Shown here one piece after another: positions 34,448 through 47,629 of a DNA stretch of 64,000 nt. The position numbers were made by a program, and so were the translations under genes. Source of the stretch: Tamarix chinensis (Eukaryota; Streptophyta; Magnoliopsida; Caryophyllales; Tamaricaceae); contig CM060177.1 in NCBI GenBank assembly GCA_030549775.1, forward strand, positions 45,410,244-45,474,243. The letters are read 5' to 3'. The notes under the pieces were generated by a model, which saw only the letters and a list, made by a program, of their open reading frames with translations, was not told the origin of the DNA and did not search any database. Positions within the stretch are counted from its first letter, which is position 1. Each line of letters starts with the position of its first letter.

Positions 34448-36099
34448 CACTGGTGGATCTCTTTTTATCAAGATCTCCACTAAAATCAGAGTCCACAAAC
34501 CCAACTAGAAAATTGATTGATCTCCTATACTCTATACAAGATTATTTAGTACCATTCAAGTACCTCAAAATCCACTTCACTACTTTCCAATGAGCCTTCC
34601 ATATATTTTCCATATATCGACTCACCACACAAACAATTTGAGCGATATCAGACTAAGCACACACCATAACATACATGATACAACTAATAATATTCAAATA
34701 TGGAACAATAGCTATGAATTACTCTTCCTCTTTGGATTTAGGATAATCTAAAGTAGATAATTTGAAGTGAGTAGACAATAGAGTGCTCAATATATTGGCA
34801 TCCATAATATGAAACCTCTTCAGCACCTTCTTTACATAGGATTCTTGTGGCATGTAAAACGCTTCCATTCACAATCTCTTATGATCTCCATGACAATGAT
34901 CATATTTGTAGCCCTAAGATCCTTCATCTCAAAATCAATCTTTAGCATTGCCTTTACATTATCAAAATTGGACATATCTTTTTGTTATAACAAGCATGTC
35001 ATAAAAATATAGCAAAAGATATAAAAGTGAGCCTCCCTCCATCCCTTTAAGTACACACATCCATCATACTCACTCTCGGGAAAACCATGCTCAAGCATTA
35101 ACTAATCAAATTATTTATACCACTATCTAGGAGACTTCTTCAGACCATATAATGATCTCTTCAATAAGCACACATGATCATGCACCCTCTCAACAACAAA
35201 CCCATTAGGTTATCACATGTAAATCTCATCATCAAGCTCACCATGCAAAAATATAGTCTTAACATCCAGCTACTCCAACTTTAGATTATGCATAGCCACA
35301 AGTGCAAGCAAAGTACAAATAGAAGTATGTTTAACCATAGTAGAAAAATGCCTCGTTATAGTCCACGCTTGAAATATGACTGAGTCCATGTGTAATTAAA
35401 TGGGACTTATACCTTAGCCTCTCGACCCTTGGAGCTCCTTCTTTGAACGTGTACACTCACTTGTAATCAAAATTATTTTTTCATCCTAGGTGCCTTCATA
35501 AGTTTCTATATTTGATTCTTCAATAAGGACTCCATCTCCTCCTCCAAATCAGCACATCACTTAGTAGAATTAGAACTCTCAATAGTCTTTGAGAATGATA
35601 ACGGCTCATGCATATCAACAATAGTCTCTATACTAGATAAAGCATAGCTAGCTAACTATTCAAAACCATAACTAACTAGAGGCTTAACAATCCTCTATAC
35701 TCTACTTGGAGCAACACCCCTTTGCTCTACTTGTTGCTTGGATCCACCAACTTTAGAAATAGTAGGTTTATCAAAAGTGTATCTGTTATCCAACTCAACC
35801 TCTACCTAATCCGAAGCACTATCTAGCTCCACCTCCTTAGGTACACCATCACAAGACTCAGTCTCCTAGAGGAATATGAACTCTTTGAAGGAAACATCCC
35901 TACTAGTCAAGAACTTAGATGCAGCCAAGTCCCATAACCTATACTCCTTCAATCCAGATATAAAGCCAAGAAAGATACACTTCTTGGCTTTAGGCTCGAG
36001 TTTACAATCATTCACATAAGTATGAGAAGGGCAACCAAAGATATGTAAATCATAGTAATTAGCTGACTTACCAACCCAAAAATCCTCAAGTTTTTTCAA
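34020..36099 (-). pseudogene. Copia integrase C-end, reverse transcriptase and RNase H
   Basis: Starts with FGCPSHTYVNDCKLEPKAKK and CIFLGF, the usual phrase after integrase. The RT shows DYNEAFF and, at 34995-35009, YFYDM in place of the catalytic YVDDM. SFKLSTL, PYLNIISCIMYVMVCA, VSRYMENIWKAHWKVVKWIL and LVGFVDSDFSGDLDKKRST follow, and NLADMLTKSLIMGKFKYFLD closes RNase H. Many stops. An (AT)29 run sits inside (34387-34444). Confidence 0.85.
34387..34444 (+). repeat. (AT)29 microsatellite in copia RNase H remnant
   Basis: Uninterrupted AT dinucleotides, inside decayed copia coding sequence. Confidence 0.95.
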
Positions 36100-36120
36100 C
36101 TTAATAGATTAATTTGGCTA

Positions 36121-36925
36121 TTAGTTCACTAGGTATACTGCTATGTAACCTCTTTAGCCCAAAACTCTCTGCCTAGCTCTCCCTATGATAACATACAATG
36201 TGCCTTCTCTAATAGGGCCATGTTCATGTGCTTAGTAACCCCATTCTATTGTGATCTCCCAACACAAGTGTAGTGTTTTGATATCCCATAATCTTAGCAT
36301 AAATAAGTGAACGTCTTCTCAACAAACTCAAGACCATTATCTTTCTTGAGATACTTAACTTTCTTCCCAATCTACTTCTTTAGCAAAGTCTTCCATCATT
36401 TGAAAACACCAAACACATCATTCTTATACTTTAAGAAATACACATATACATTTCTAGAGAAGCCATCAATATATATGAGCAAGTACCACGAACCACCATT
36501 GGAAACCACTGTTGTTGGATCCCATAAATATGAATAGACATACTCTAGAAGTGCTCTCATACTATGATTAGCTGTCAAAAGCTAACCCGCTTCTACTTGC
36601 TAAAAATATAGTGTTCATAAAAGTCTATAGTACTTGTACTTTTTTTTATCGAGAAGCCCTCTCGTTGAGAGCTTAGTAAGTCCCCTAACACTTATGTGTC
36701 CTAGCATCATGTACCAAAGTCTTATAACATCCAAGTCTTTCAACCTCAACGATGTCACAACAGATGTCCCCACAACAGTAAAACTCACTAACTCATAAAA
36801 TGTCTTGATCTGCTTCCCCTTAATCACCACCAAAGTCCTAGGTACCATTCTTAATAACACACCGGTACCTATTACGAGATGAGGTTCTTGTTCATCTCAG
36901 AGACATGTATCACATTGGACAATAT
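36121..36925 (-). pseudogene. Copia pre-integrase and integrase core
   Basis: Minus strand shows LSNVIHVSEMNKNLIS and LWYMMLGHISVRGLTKLS (pre-integrase), then LEYVYSYLWDPTTVVSNGG, IYIDGFSR and VYFLKYKNDVF (integrase core). The first catalytic Asp context (H.D.WG) reads YSYLWD, so it is mutated. Frames are interrupted. Confidence 0.85.
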
Positions 36926-36930
36926 CTTGA

Positions 36931-39900
36931 TGTAACACCCCAATTTTTAGGACTTAAAAATATTATTTAGAAATGTTAATTGCAAAAGCTAAAATAATAA
37001 AAATAAATGGTGTTACCACCACACTTGGTATGAGTCTAGTTTCCTCTACCATTCTCATACCAAGTGCTAAGGCTAAAATCATTACTCCTCCTAAATTAGT
37101 AACGTGATTAAATGAAATAGAATAGAGGAAACAATTGATAAGTATTATGTTAATTAAAAGTAACCTTAGTGATTACAAAACTCAAAAGAGAGAAGAAGGG
37201 GAGGACACAAGTGTCCTAAATACAACTAAAATCAAATATACCAAGCCAAAGTCCCCTTGGTAAAGAACGTGGCTTGGAAGATTATCCTTCAGATCTTCAT
37301 CAAGCTATCCTCAACAAAGAATAAGGCTAAATGGGCTGTATTGTTAGATTGTTTTGATAGATTTGTCTAATCTCTTTGTAAATTTTTTCTTTGTCTTCTT
37401 AATGTAATTTCTCTCCTTTGGTAATTAATGAAATTCTAATTACTTACCAAAAAAATATAACTAAAATCAAATATACCACAATACACCAGATAGCCTTAGA
37501 CTCTCAAACCAAACTACTAGCTTTCCATTACACTCGATTGTTGACCTACAAAGACCGCTACCCATTAAATAGGTGGGGGACCACAAAAGGAATCCTTTAG
37601 TACAACGATACTAAGAAAACATTTGTACTAAACTAAAATGAAAATCCAATATGAAACACATACACAACATCACAATATTACATGGTATGAACCATCAAAA
37701 TGTACATGCATTAGTTAAAATACGATAATCATTCATATACCCACATACCATCAAAGTCATATATTATTCATACTTTTTCATCTAGAATTAACTAAAATTT
37801 ACCAATTGAACATCCAATAGATGCTCTTTGAAGTATAATTAGAAACAACATCAACCCAAAACCAAGACAATAACAACATATCATATACCTTATTATCAAT
37901 AGTAATAAATCTCATAACATAGGTAGGCTCACAAACATAGATTAATAACAACTCATTACATCAAGGTTAGGCACGAAGGTAGCTACCCAAACACATATAG
38001 GCACAAAGGTAGCTACTAAAACACAGGTAGGCACAAAGGCTACTGCCTAACCATATGTATGCACTACCGAACCACAAGTAGGTATGAAGGTTTCTACTGA
38101 CGAATCTAATAATTATTTAAATTTGATAATAATCATTTTTAATTTTTTATTTACATTGAGTTTAGGAACCCAGCTATTCTTAAATCAGCGAAATATTATG
38201 AAGTAACTCTTAGGGACAACATACCTGAACCACTATTATTGTTTGGTTGAATGGACCCCATAACTCTTAAGACAAAATACACTTGAGTCACTATTCTTAA
38301 ACTAGTGGAATGGTTTGAATCATCTCTCAAGAACAACACACTTGGAGCTACTATTATCGTCCGATGGAATGAACCCAATACATCAGTCCTAACTCATGTA
38401 ATCTTTCATTTTAAATGATTAATGTCTTATTCATTAGTTACTTATTTTAAATCATATTCTTATTCATGTTGAGTATAGGCCCCAATATTCTTAATCTAGT
38501 GGAATAGACTAAAGTACCTCTCAAGGACAACACACCTGAGCTACTATTATCATCTAGTAGAGTAAACCCAACACCTTTTAGGATAAAATTCTCTTGAGCC
38601 ATTATTCTTAAACTAGTGGAATGGTTTGAATAACCTCTTAAGGATAACACATTTGAGTCGCTATAATCATCCAATAGAAAGAAGCCAACACCTTAACCCA
38701 ACTCACATGATCTTTTATTTTAAATGATTAATATCTTATTGCGTGTTGTAAATACGATAGCATCTTACAAGACTTATTCAATATATGGGTCTTAAAATTT
38801 ATAAACACGTAAACAACCATATAATTATCAAGGCCAACCTAGGCTCAATATTTTACATATGGGCGCATTAAGCTAAAAATGACCAAAATACCCCTACGAT
38901 CATAATTACAACATTAAAATCCTATTTAATTACTAAATCCATATTATTTATAGTTTTGTCATGAAAGGGATAAAACATAATAATTTAATTAATTTATCAT
39001 GCAGTTAAATTATCAAGTAAGACAAAATACTAATTTGCCCTTATTTAAGATTTTGTAAATAAAACCCTAACATTCATATCTAATATACTTGTGATCACAT
39101 AATCTCATGCTCAAAAACCTATAATACACGTTGTATATGCTTGTCATGGTTAAAGTCTTGATACACATAAAATGAGCAAAATTCCCCTAGGACACACATC
39201 CATGATTATTATTCCATAAAATTATCTAACATGCTCATCCAATCATTTCCCACATACATGTCGTATACTATCATAAAAATCATTTTTGCCATACTTTTGT
39301 ACCCTAAATATTTTATATATGATAACATGCTTCTTTTTTTTATTACTAATTTTAAGAATATAATAAATAACACATAATTATAACATAACAAATCATGCTT
39401 AACATACTTCCATAAAGAAAACCCTAATGTGCTATCATGAACAATTTATCAGTTTAGTGAGGTATAAAAGTTATCTAAATTTCAACAAAAAACATAAAAT
39501 AATGGTATCCTACTAAATACTACAATATCCCACTAATCAACTTCATACCTAAAAATAATACTAAAATTACAAAATTAATATTTAGCAAATAAAATAATAA
39601 TTATAATAATAAAATATTTATTTTCCAAAATCACTCAAATACCCTTACATTTTAAAAATATATAACAAAAGTTTGTGGTAAAATTCTCACATTACGCATG
39701 TAGCGTAAGCCATATATGAAGGGATGGGGGTTGTAAGGTTGGAAGTGGTGTAGGTAAGGGTTGGGTGGATATGGTGGTGGCTAGGTGGTTATGGTCGATG
39801 GCCAATGGGATAACGTGGTGGCTGGTACTAGAAGGCTATGGTGGAGGAGTGATAGTGATATCTTAGGGGCACATCGGTGTAGCGTAGAAATGAGGGATAG

Positions 39901-40978
39901 GAAGGCATGATGGAAGGGAGGTGGTTATGAGGTGGCGAGGGTGCAGATGGCTGGGTGATATAGGAAGGTAGGATTTGTGGTATAAGGTGATAGAGGTAGT
40001 GGTTATTTGTAGTGATCTTGGTTGAGGGTGGGTGGTTAGTTGTGGAGGGTGGTGTCAATGTATGAGGGGTGTAATAGAAAAAAACTATCGTTACCCAAGG
40101 GGCGTTGTGGGAGAGAGCACTAAATAGATGAGGTTGGGATCAGACAAAATTATCATAAAGAAGGAGAGAAGAAAAATAGGGGTGATAGGCAAGAAAAAAG
40201 AAGAAGATGGAAGAAGGGGAGGTAGGTGGCTATGAGGCTAGCTGGTTGGAAGATAATGGAGTCTTTGGTGTAAGGTGGGGACATGAGGCAAAAATGAGTG
40301 TTGATGGTGGTTGTGGTTGGGAATGGTGAGGCACAAGGGGAGGTTGAAATGGCTGGGGTTGAGTCAGGGGCTGGTGCACACATAGAGGCTAGAAGAAGAA
40401 GAAGAAGTGTAGTGGTAGAGGTGTGTACATGGGCTGAGTGGTTGTTGTTGCTAGGTGATGGTGCAGAGGATGTGGTGGTGTGCTTGGGTGCTGGTAGGCT
40501 AGGAAAAATCAAACAAAGAAAGGAGAGGGGTAAGGAGGATGAAATGGAAAAGGAAAATTGATGGGTTTGATTGAGAGATGAAGGGGTGTGTATGTATATA
40601 TGTAAGTAGGGTGAGTTTGACTGGTGAGAGAAGGGATGGAGCACAGTTAGTAGAGAAGGCTCGGGTGATAGGGATGAGCGAGAGGGATGGTACAGGTGGG
40701 GGGTATGGATGTTGTGTGAGGTAAGGTGAAGACAAGGAAAAGGATTAGGGTGGGAAAACAAAGAATGAGACATTAAAAGGATAATTAGGGGTAAACATAT
40801 AATTAGGTTTAATTTAAATGAAAAAGGTAAAATCATTATGAAAAAAATTTAAGAATTTATTTAGGTTATGGGCCAAATGCTATTAATAAAATAATTAGGC
40901 TAAGGTTTAAAGGTTATTTTTTTTAAATAAAGGGCTAAACACTCAAAAATAAAGGTTATAAAATTTTAGGGTGTTACA
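36931..40978 (-). mobile_element. Solo giant gypsy-type LTR, 4048 bp, in the copia element
   Basis: Begins TGTAACACCCC and ends GGTGTTACA, with the LTR family layout in reverse: conserved 3' block (ccaagtgctaaggcta at 37060), ataatagt-type repeats in reverse (38160-38700), polypyrimidine tract as purines (39715-40760), AT-rich start (40780-40978). It splits the copia frame between RMHDGVVR and LSNVIHV, so it is a clean insertion. Flanking 5-mers CTTGA and CCTAA agree at only three positions. No internal coding region, hence solo. Confidence 0.8.
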
Positions 40979-40983
40979 CCTAA

Positions 40984-41361
40984 CCACACCATCATGCATC
41001 CTCACATTCATTATCCTAATCCTGACAACTTTATAATTAACATCATTACCCACTAAGACAACTCTATCCTAAGTTACCTCGAATCTCTAAAACCAACTCT
41101 GATTGGGATATATATGCTAAGACCACACATAATCTAAGATCTATCTAACACTAATCTTGGTCTGTCTATTAGTAGTCATCAACACATCTTTATTACTATC
41201 ACTCTAGGATATAACAACATCATCCTTTATACTAGATTACTTACTAGACTTATCATTAGGCTTCCTATTAGGGAAAAACTTTCTAATATTCCCATTCTTA
41301 TGACACCCATGGCATGTTACATTCTTCTACCAACTCTTTAATTTAGATATGGACGTCTTAC
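40984..41361 (-). pseudogene. Copia gag zinc knuckle to protease segment
   Basis: Minus strand at 41273-41314 reads CHGCHKNGNIRKFF, a CCHC zinc knuckle whose histidine and last cysteine are replaced by N and F. Downstream the frame reaches RMHDGVVR, the phrase normally preceding the pre-integrase domain. The segment lies between the two nested LTRs. Confidence 0.7.
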
Positions 41362-42749
41362 TGTAATACGTTGTCCCAAAATCTGTTAAATTATATTTAG
41401 AATTATGTTGATATAAAATGAACGAGTTTTGGTTTTAAAATGGGCTTGAAATTCTAATAAAAATGTGAATTTTAGGCGTACCATTCGATTGGTGTATATA
41501 ACCGATCGACTAGTGCAATAGGAAAATTTATGTTCTTGTTCTCGACAAACCTGTCAATTGGTTTGCCTGTAATTTTAGATCTATTTCTAATTTTGATTTG
41601 AATTTCTCTCTAATAATTATGAAAAATTCTAATTTGAGTCCAATTATGCTAATAAGTATGTTTTAGTGCTCTAGTATTATTTTCATATTAATTAGACCAT
41701 TTCATGATTTTATTTAGAAAAGGTTTCCCAAAAAGCCACTTTTAGAGGCAAGCCTCACCTCTTCATTTCTCTCACCTCTCCTTCTCTCTTCTTGCAGCTA
41801 GGGTAGTGATTTTTGACTTTATGCACTCTCCTCTAACTTGCCAACCCACTTGCATACCCATCTCTAGCTACACTCAACCCATCACCACCCTATCAAGTCA
41901 TCATTCACTTCTTATATTGCCCACACTCAACCTAACCTATCTTATCCCTATTTCTCCTTGAGAATGTCGACCAACTTGATCCTATACCTCTCATTCTACT
42001 GATCTATCATCATTCCACACTTGTGTTCTTGCTCTCTTCTCCCTTCTTCTTGTGAAAATCTCACTAAGTGTTGAATACCTTTCTATTTTCCTCTCTTCTT
42101 CCTACTGTTGAGAAATAGAGATCCTCTCTAAATTACTCCCTTTATTGTGCAAGCATTGTGTTCCTTTATCTTTTTCTAATCTTGGTTTTAATTATCTCAT
42201 GCTTTCCCTAAGCAAGTAAGAATTAAGGTTGAGAAAAGTTGGAGATTTCAACTTCTCTTTAACACCATATTTTGAGTTAAAAGGTGGTATTTTGTGTTTC
42301 TCTTCTCCTTCTGATTTTCTAAGTTTTTAATGAAGTTTTGGAAGAGTATTTTTAATGGTTTTACATTAGTTATCTTAGGAATCAAAGTTTTGCTAGATAA
42401 GCTATCCAATGGGAGTTTTATACTAGAAGAATTGTTTTAAGGTAAAGCATTCTTATCTTTAACATAATTAGGTTTATGTGATATATTAGGGTTCCATGTA
42501 TTAGTGTTTATATAGTAAAATCTAATTATGTTCTATGGTATGAGCTTGTGGTATAATTCTTTCTAAGTAAGTGTTGATTTTAAGCATGAAATTGATTATT
42601 GAGCATGGTTTAGTTAAGTGTGCATATCACTATGTATCCAAGTGATTCTATGTGTAAAGCAGGTATTTTTATGTGTTTTTTGACATAGAAGCATGCTAGG
42701 ATTAATATGGTAAAAAGTGGATAAATTTAGTGCCTATTTTGCATGTCAG

Positions 42750-43160
42750 GGTTGTGTTTTACCCAGACTAGTCGATCAGTTCCTAGAACTAGTCGACTAC
42801 CTTTGCAAGTAGTGGAATGGTTTGGAGTTTTGGATCGATTGGTCGTGAGATTAGTCGATTGGTTTAGTAAACCAATCGAATGGTCTTGATGAATAGCCGA
42901 TCGGTTGGCCAAACTCATCGGCCGGTGTCCTTATAGATCAAAGTGGTTTGGTCTCCTCTTAAACCCATCAATCAATTTTTTCTATAGGCCAAAGTAGTTT
43001 GGTCTCTACTTAAACCCATCGACCGGTTGGACCAAACCAATTGATTGGTTCTCATGAATAGTCAACCAGTGAGGCTAACAAGTTGATTGGTGCTCTAGGT
43101 TTTTTTTGTTGGTCTAGGTGTGGTACAACTAGACTAGTTGGCTGGTTTAAAGACTGATAA
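42750..43160 (+). repeat. Cluster of gtcgattggt-type short repeats
   Basis: At least a dozen variants of (c/g)gatyggt or their complements within about 400 bp of the second solo LTR, such as agtcgattggttt and aaccaattgattggtt. Also a few near 41490. Confidence 0.7.
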
Positions 43161-43582
43161 ACTGATCCAGCTCGAAATAACTCAATTCGTTATGATTTGT
43201 TATATTTCCCTTGGGCCTTTTATGTTAATTATTACATAAATTGACAACATTTTAATTATGATTTCAACCATGATTAAGTTAATATGAACCAATATGATGG
43301 TATTGAGTCTTTCTTTTGATGGGTTTGGTGTTATCTTTAAACACCCATTTAGTGGATTTAATGCCTTATGTGAGTTTGGTTTTATCTTTAAACTCCCAAT
43401 TTGGTGGCTTTAATCACTTGATGAGTTTGGTTTTATCTCTAAACACCCATTTGATGACTTACATACCTGGTTAGTGTTTAGTGTCAACACATAAAACATT
43501 GAATTTGGTTGATATGTGGGTATTGATCATAAAATATTACAGGACTTCCTAGCATGCATACTTATTGTTCGATTATCTTTTG

Positions 43583-43965
43583 TGCCCCTAGCCTAGGAGA
43601 CCAAGTGTGGTGGATGTTAAAGATCCCTGACAAAAACCACTTGACACTAGCGCTAGTGTGGTGGGGGAGGCAGACCCAAAATTGACCATATGCCCCCTCA
43701 CCTAGGTGACGAAGTGTGGTGGTTGTTGAATATCCCTAAGAAAAGTCCCTTAGCACTAGTGTAATGCGGTAGTGGAAGTTATAGTCCTATATTCAACCCA
43801 TCATGGTATATTGGCAATGTTCTGATTCTATGGTTATGTACTTCAAGTGAGGCAGACCCAAATTTTAGCATATGCCCCCTCACCTAGGAGACCAAGTGTG
43901 GTGGATGTTAAAGATCCCTAAGAAAAGTCCCTTGGCACTAGTATGATAAGGTTGTGGGAGTTGTT
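43583..43965 (+). repeat. Three-copy tandem repeat inside the second solo LTR
   Basis: Copies start at 43583, 43691 and 43873 with tgccccctcacctaggagac, then aagtgtggtgg, tatccctaagaaaa and cacta. Spacing is about 110 and 180 bp, so the units are unequal. Confidence 0.8.
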
Positions 43966-44726
43966 GTCCTATGTTAGTTCTATCATGGATATTAGCATTA
44001 TGTGTTTTACTTTTATATCGATTGTTGTGGGAAACCATTCTTACGTGCAATTGTATGCCCTTGGGTTTTATTGAGGTATTTATATGTTTTCACTGTTCTT
44101 GTATGTTATCTTTAAAGTATATTGAATACCAGGTTAATATATGACCTTAATGTGCTGTATGAGCCTTCTATATTTTAGGTAGTATGCTTTATTGGTACTT
44201 CACCATACTGATACTATACTTGTGGAGTCACTGTGATGATCCAGCTTCTAGTTTAAGGAGTAAATAACAATTTTCAAGGTTATGACTCTCAACTAGAGTA
44301 CGTTGAGGGTGATAATGTGGGCCACTAGAGGGCCATTGATTGGGGTTGGAGGTTTATGATTATTTGTAAGAGTTAGGATAACTAGTTATTAGTATTTTTC
44401 CCATTACCTTGGGATATTTTTGTAATTTTAGTTATTTAAACTCTTAGCTTGGTGTCTTGTATTTGATTTTGTAAACTATCAAGTACATTCTATCTATAGT
44501 ATGGTTCTAGTCTTTATTTCTTTGTAATGTCATATTAGTGTTATGATCATGCATTATTTTGTTCCTTGTTCCATTTTACCTTGCATTAGTTATGGATTAG
44601 GTGATGATCACACCTCTCTCGTGACTGATGTGGCAGTAACACTCCCTAGTTTTGCTTTTCAAATTGCTTCCGCATTGTCTCAAAAATGAAATTTTATGGT
44701 TCAAAAATTAGGGGTGTTACAGTTAC

Positions 44727-45298
44727 GGTCACCAGACCCTTGCTTATGTGTCCTCCCTTTGGCTGTGATACCTTCACTATGTGAGTCTCTAGATACCAGT
44801 TAACTAACTATTAATCAAATTCCATTGTAATAGGGAGGAGTTCACTTCTTTAAGGACTAACTTGTCCTTTTCATACAACATAGTCTCACAAAAATACTTA
44901 CAACTAGTAGACAAATAACATAATAGCATAATGACTAAATCTTCGTCATCTAATTTGATTTCTATGTTATGTAAATCAATCATAATAGAATCAAATTAAT
45001 CCAAATGAGTTTTCAAATATTGACTCTCACCTAATTTTAAGTTATAAAGCTAACTCTTAAGTAGTATCCGATTCACTATTGATTTTGTAATATATAATAA
45101 CTCACGTTTCTACTACAAGGTAGCCACTGTTAATTCCTTTATCACTTCCTGCAATACCATATTCAACGAGCATCGTTGTATGGTAGAGAGGGTTTTTAGA
45201 AGTACCTCTTCAAGTTTATCATCTATCATCAAATTTGGCTTATTTGAATGACTAGACAATACCTTTTCCAACCCATTTTGAATGAAAATCGCCCACAT
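44727..45298 (-). pseudogene. Copia gag, N-terminal part
   Basis: Starts MWAIFIQNGLEKVLS and continues MIDDKLEEVLLKTLSTIQ, the usual copia gag N-terminus, then through a stop to LYNLKLGES, DDEDLVIMLLCYL and FCETMLYEKDKL, all recognisable gag phrases. Internal stops are present. It is cut at 44722 by the nested LTR and resumes at 41361. Confidence 0.8.
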
Positions 45299-45410
45299 TT
45301 TTCATTTTTATACTCTGAAATTGATGAACCAATTAGAATTCTCAATATCAAATCTTCTACATATCTCAATTACCAAATATCTTCAATAACCACATGTCTA
45401 ATACCAAAAT

Positions 45411-45940
45411 TTTAAGAAAATCATGAATTAAATGGATCCAAACCAAAATCAAAATTAATAAGATGATGAACAATTGATGGATTAATCACAAAGTAGAACA
45501 ATTGAGAAAAAATAGAGATATTTATTTGCGCTCTTGTGTAATTATAAGATGATTAAATAAATTAATCAATAAATTAAAAAAAATATACTATTCTTCAATA
45601 ATTGAGAATGCTATGGAGAAGAAGAAGAAGAAGTTGGGTTGCACAACTTGATGGCTAGAGCTTTCTCATATCTCTTTTATACTAGAAAAAATCTCATAAG
45701 AAAAAACAACGTGTTTTAAAAAATAAGAAAAACCATGGTTTGTATTTGGAAAATACACCCTCGATGTTTATTTATTTACTTTAGACTTTTTTTCCCAAAC
45801 TCACATCAACACATTATATGAATAAACACGAGGCCCCCATATTTAACACAGAATTCACAACTCTATATTAAACTTCTCTGAGACCAATATAAATTAATAC
45901 AATGTTATGATGTGCATCAAATGCCAAGTCAAAGCTCACA
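45411..45940 (-). repeat. Copia 5' LTR
   Basis: Direct copy of 33410-33918. A degraded primer-binding site (minus strand TGGTATTAGACATG) lies just left of it near 45398, confirming that this is the 5' LTR of a minus-strand element. The left border is approximate. Confidence 0.7.
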
Positions 45941-46200
45941 ATAATTTATATATATAAATTTTAGTGTGTTTATATGGTTACCTCGTACACAAATAATCCT
46001 ACCTATTATCATTATAAAGAATCCAACATGAGCATGTACCATATAAATCACACTTATTATAAAAATAAACAATAACATATAATTCATAGTCAAAGGATAT
46101 TCTCATGACATATAAAAAAAATTAAAAATTTTATTACTAATATCTTAGACAATCATCTAGAGTTTCAAATGCACCCCTAATATTAGGAATTTTTGGCCAC
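45941..46200 (+). repeat. Right part of the repeat copy split by copia
   Basis: Starts at the copia right flank and matches 47315 onward (tttatatataaattttag..., aataatcctacctatt vs ataatcctacatac). With 32960-33409 it forms one interrupted copy. Confidence 0.5.
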
Positions 46201-46639
46201 ACATCATATAAAAATTAATGATACAAAGTATATATAATGGTAGAAAAGTAAAAAAAAATCCCAAAAATGAATACAAATAGTTGTAACAAAATAGGAGGAT
46301 GATGGCCGATGTAGGGGTATAGATAGCTCATTCCCTTTCTTCCTTCCATCAGTGCACTCACAAACATACTTCAAATGACTTAGGAAAATTCTTGATTTTG
46401 ATTACTTTTTTGTGTAATTGAGCATAAGATTCACAAATTAGAGGTGTATGGATGGTGAATTAAAGAAATTATAAAGGAATTAACTAAATATGAAGACAAA
46501 ATGAAGAGATTATGAAGTTGGATGAAGGTTGAAAATGGCAAAAACCATAATTTTCAAATCATATGAAAAAGGAAAAATTTATGTATTTTGAAAGCTCTTG
46601 GTTAATGATGTATGTATAGGTATGGGAGAGGGTTTATTT

Positions 46640-47520
46640 TATGCTTATAATCTAGTGTCGTTGTAGACGACACAAAATTCAAACCTTCTTATTATTAATT
46701 GTAGTATTGGTAAATAAGAGTATCGTTCTAGGCCGAAGATTAAGAGGGTTCACCTAAATTTAGGTAGCTCATAAATAATAAAATAAAAGGCTCTGAATCA
46801 CATGAAAAAATAAGAAAAATAAAATTATGGGGTTTTTAAAATAGAAAATAATAAAAATCAAATAAAATCAAAAAATAAATATGAGAGAATACTAGTATAA
46901 TGAATGTACTAAGGAAGTCAAAATCCATCACTATACTAGATCGAAATATAATAATATTTTTTAAGTTATATTTTAACAACAAGAAAGAGACTGATGAAAT
47001 TGCAAGCCAAAAGTATGTTTATACATCTTTTATTATTTTTCTAAAATAATTATTACGATAAAGTGCTAATATTAATTCCTATTAAATTCTAGCAATATAG
47101 TAATAATAAATGAATCTCAGATTTAACCAAACTTAAAGCATTAAACATAAGTGAAAGGGTGTCATTCTAAGTATCCAAACTCGTAGCTCAAGCATGTCTA
47201 GTTGTATTATTCTCCTTTAACACATAAATATCTAAACGTTCCACTACTTGGTCAAAATCACAAAACTATAGGTGAAATATTATGTAACCTAGCTGTATTT
47301 ATATATAGAAATTCTAGCATGTTCATTTAGCCACCTAACAACCATATAATCCTACATACTCTCAATATGAGGAAGCGAGGGCAAATACTATTTAAATCAT
47401 ACTCAACATAGTCACATATATAAATTATAGCAATTAAATTAGTGCTAAAGGAAAATACCATGAAATAAAGAAAATTAATATTATATCTCAAACTATAGTC
47501 TAGGGCTTTAATTTATTACC
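46640..47520 (+). repeat. Uninterrupted second copy of the same repeat
   Basis: Contains a phrase near 46700-46740 (gtatcgttctaggccgaaga) often seen in untranslated parts of plant retrotransposons. It matches 32960-33409 and 45941-46200 joined. Direct orientation relative to the first copy. It may be part of a non-coding retroelement; no gag or pol was seen. Confidence 0.55.
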
Positions 47521-47629
47521 CAACAATAATTATTTAGCCATTCATAGCCGAAAATATATGTGGATGAAAATTTAGCAATTTAATAGGATAACAAATTGGT
47601 TATTTTCATCTAAAATAATTTTATCAAGC

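Larger units (their letters stand above)
41362..44721 (+). mobile_element. Second solo LTR, 3360 bp, in the copia element
   Basis: Begins TGTAATACG and ends GGTGTTACA. Flanks CTTAC (41357-41361) and GTTAC (44722-44726) match 4 of 5. It splits copia gag. It has its own internal repeats unlike the main family: many gtcgattggt/accgatcgact motifs (41490-43160) and a tandem unit (43583-43965). A related but distinct LTR subfamily. Confidence 0.75.
33410..45940 (-). mobile_element. Complete but decayed Ty1/copia element with two nested LTRs
   Basis: Two direct LTRs (33410-33918 and about 45411-45940) bound the element. On the minus strand the order is gag, (zinc knuckle), protease/pre-integrase, integrase, reverse transcriptase, RNase H, as in Ty1/copia. 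The flanks GTAAT (33405-33409) and ATAAT (45941-45945) are a 4-of-5 match to a target duplication. Two solo LTRs of gypsy type interrupt it (36931-40978 and 41362-44721). Every coding block has stops or frameshifts, so it is inactive. Confidence 0.85.

Noticed and set aside
40153..40836. 227-aa open frame on the minus strand
   Set aside because: Same artefact in the reversed LTR 36931-40978.
36931..40978. Full-length retrotransposon inside the copia element
   Set aside because: No primer site, gag, pol or second LTR inside; the whole interval matches a single LTR.
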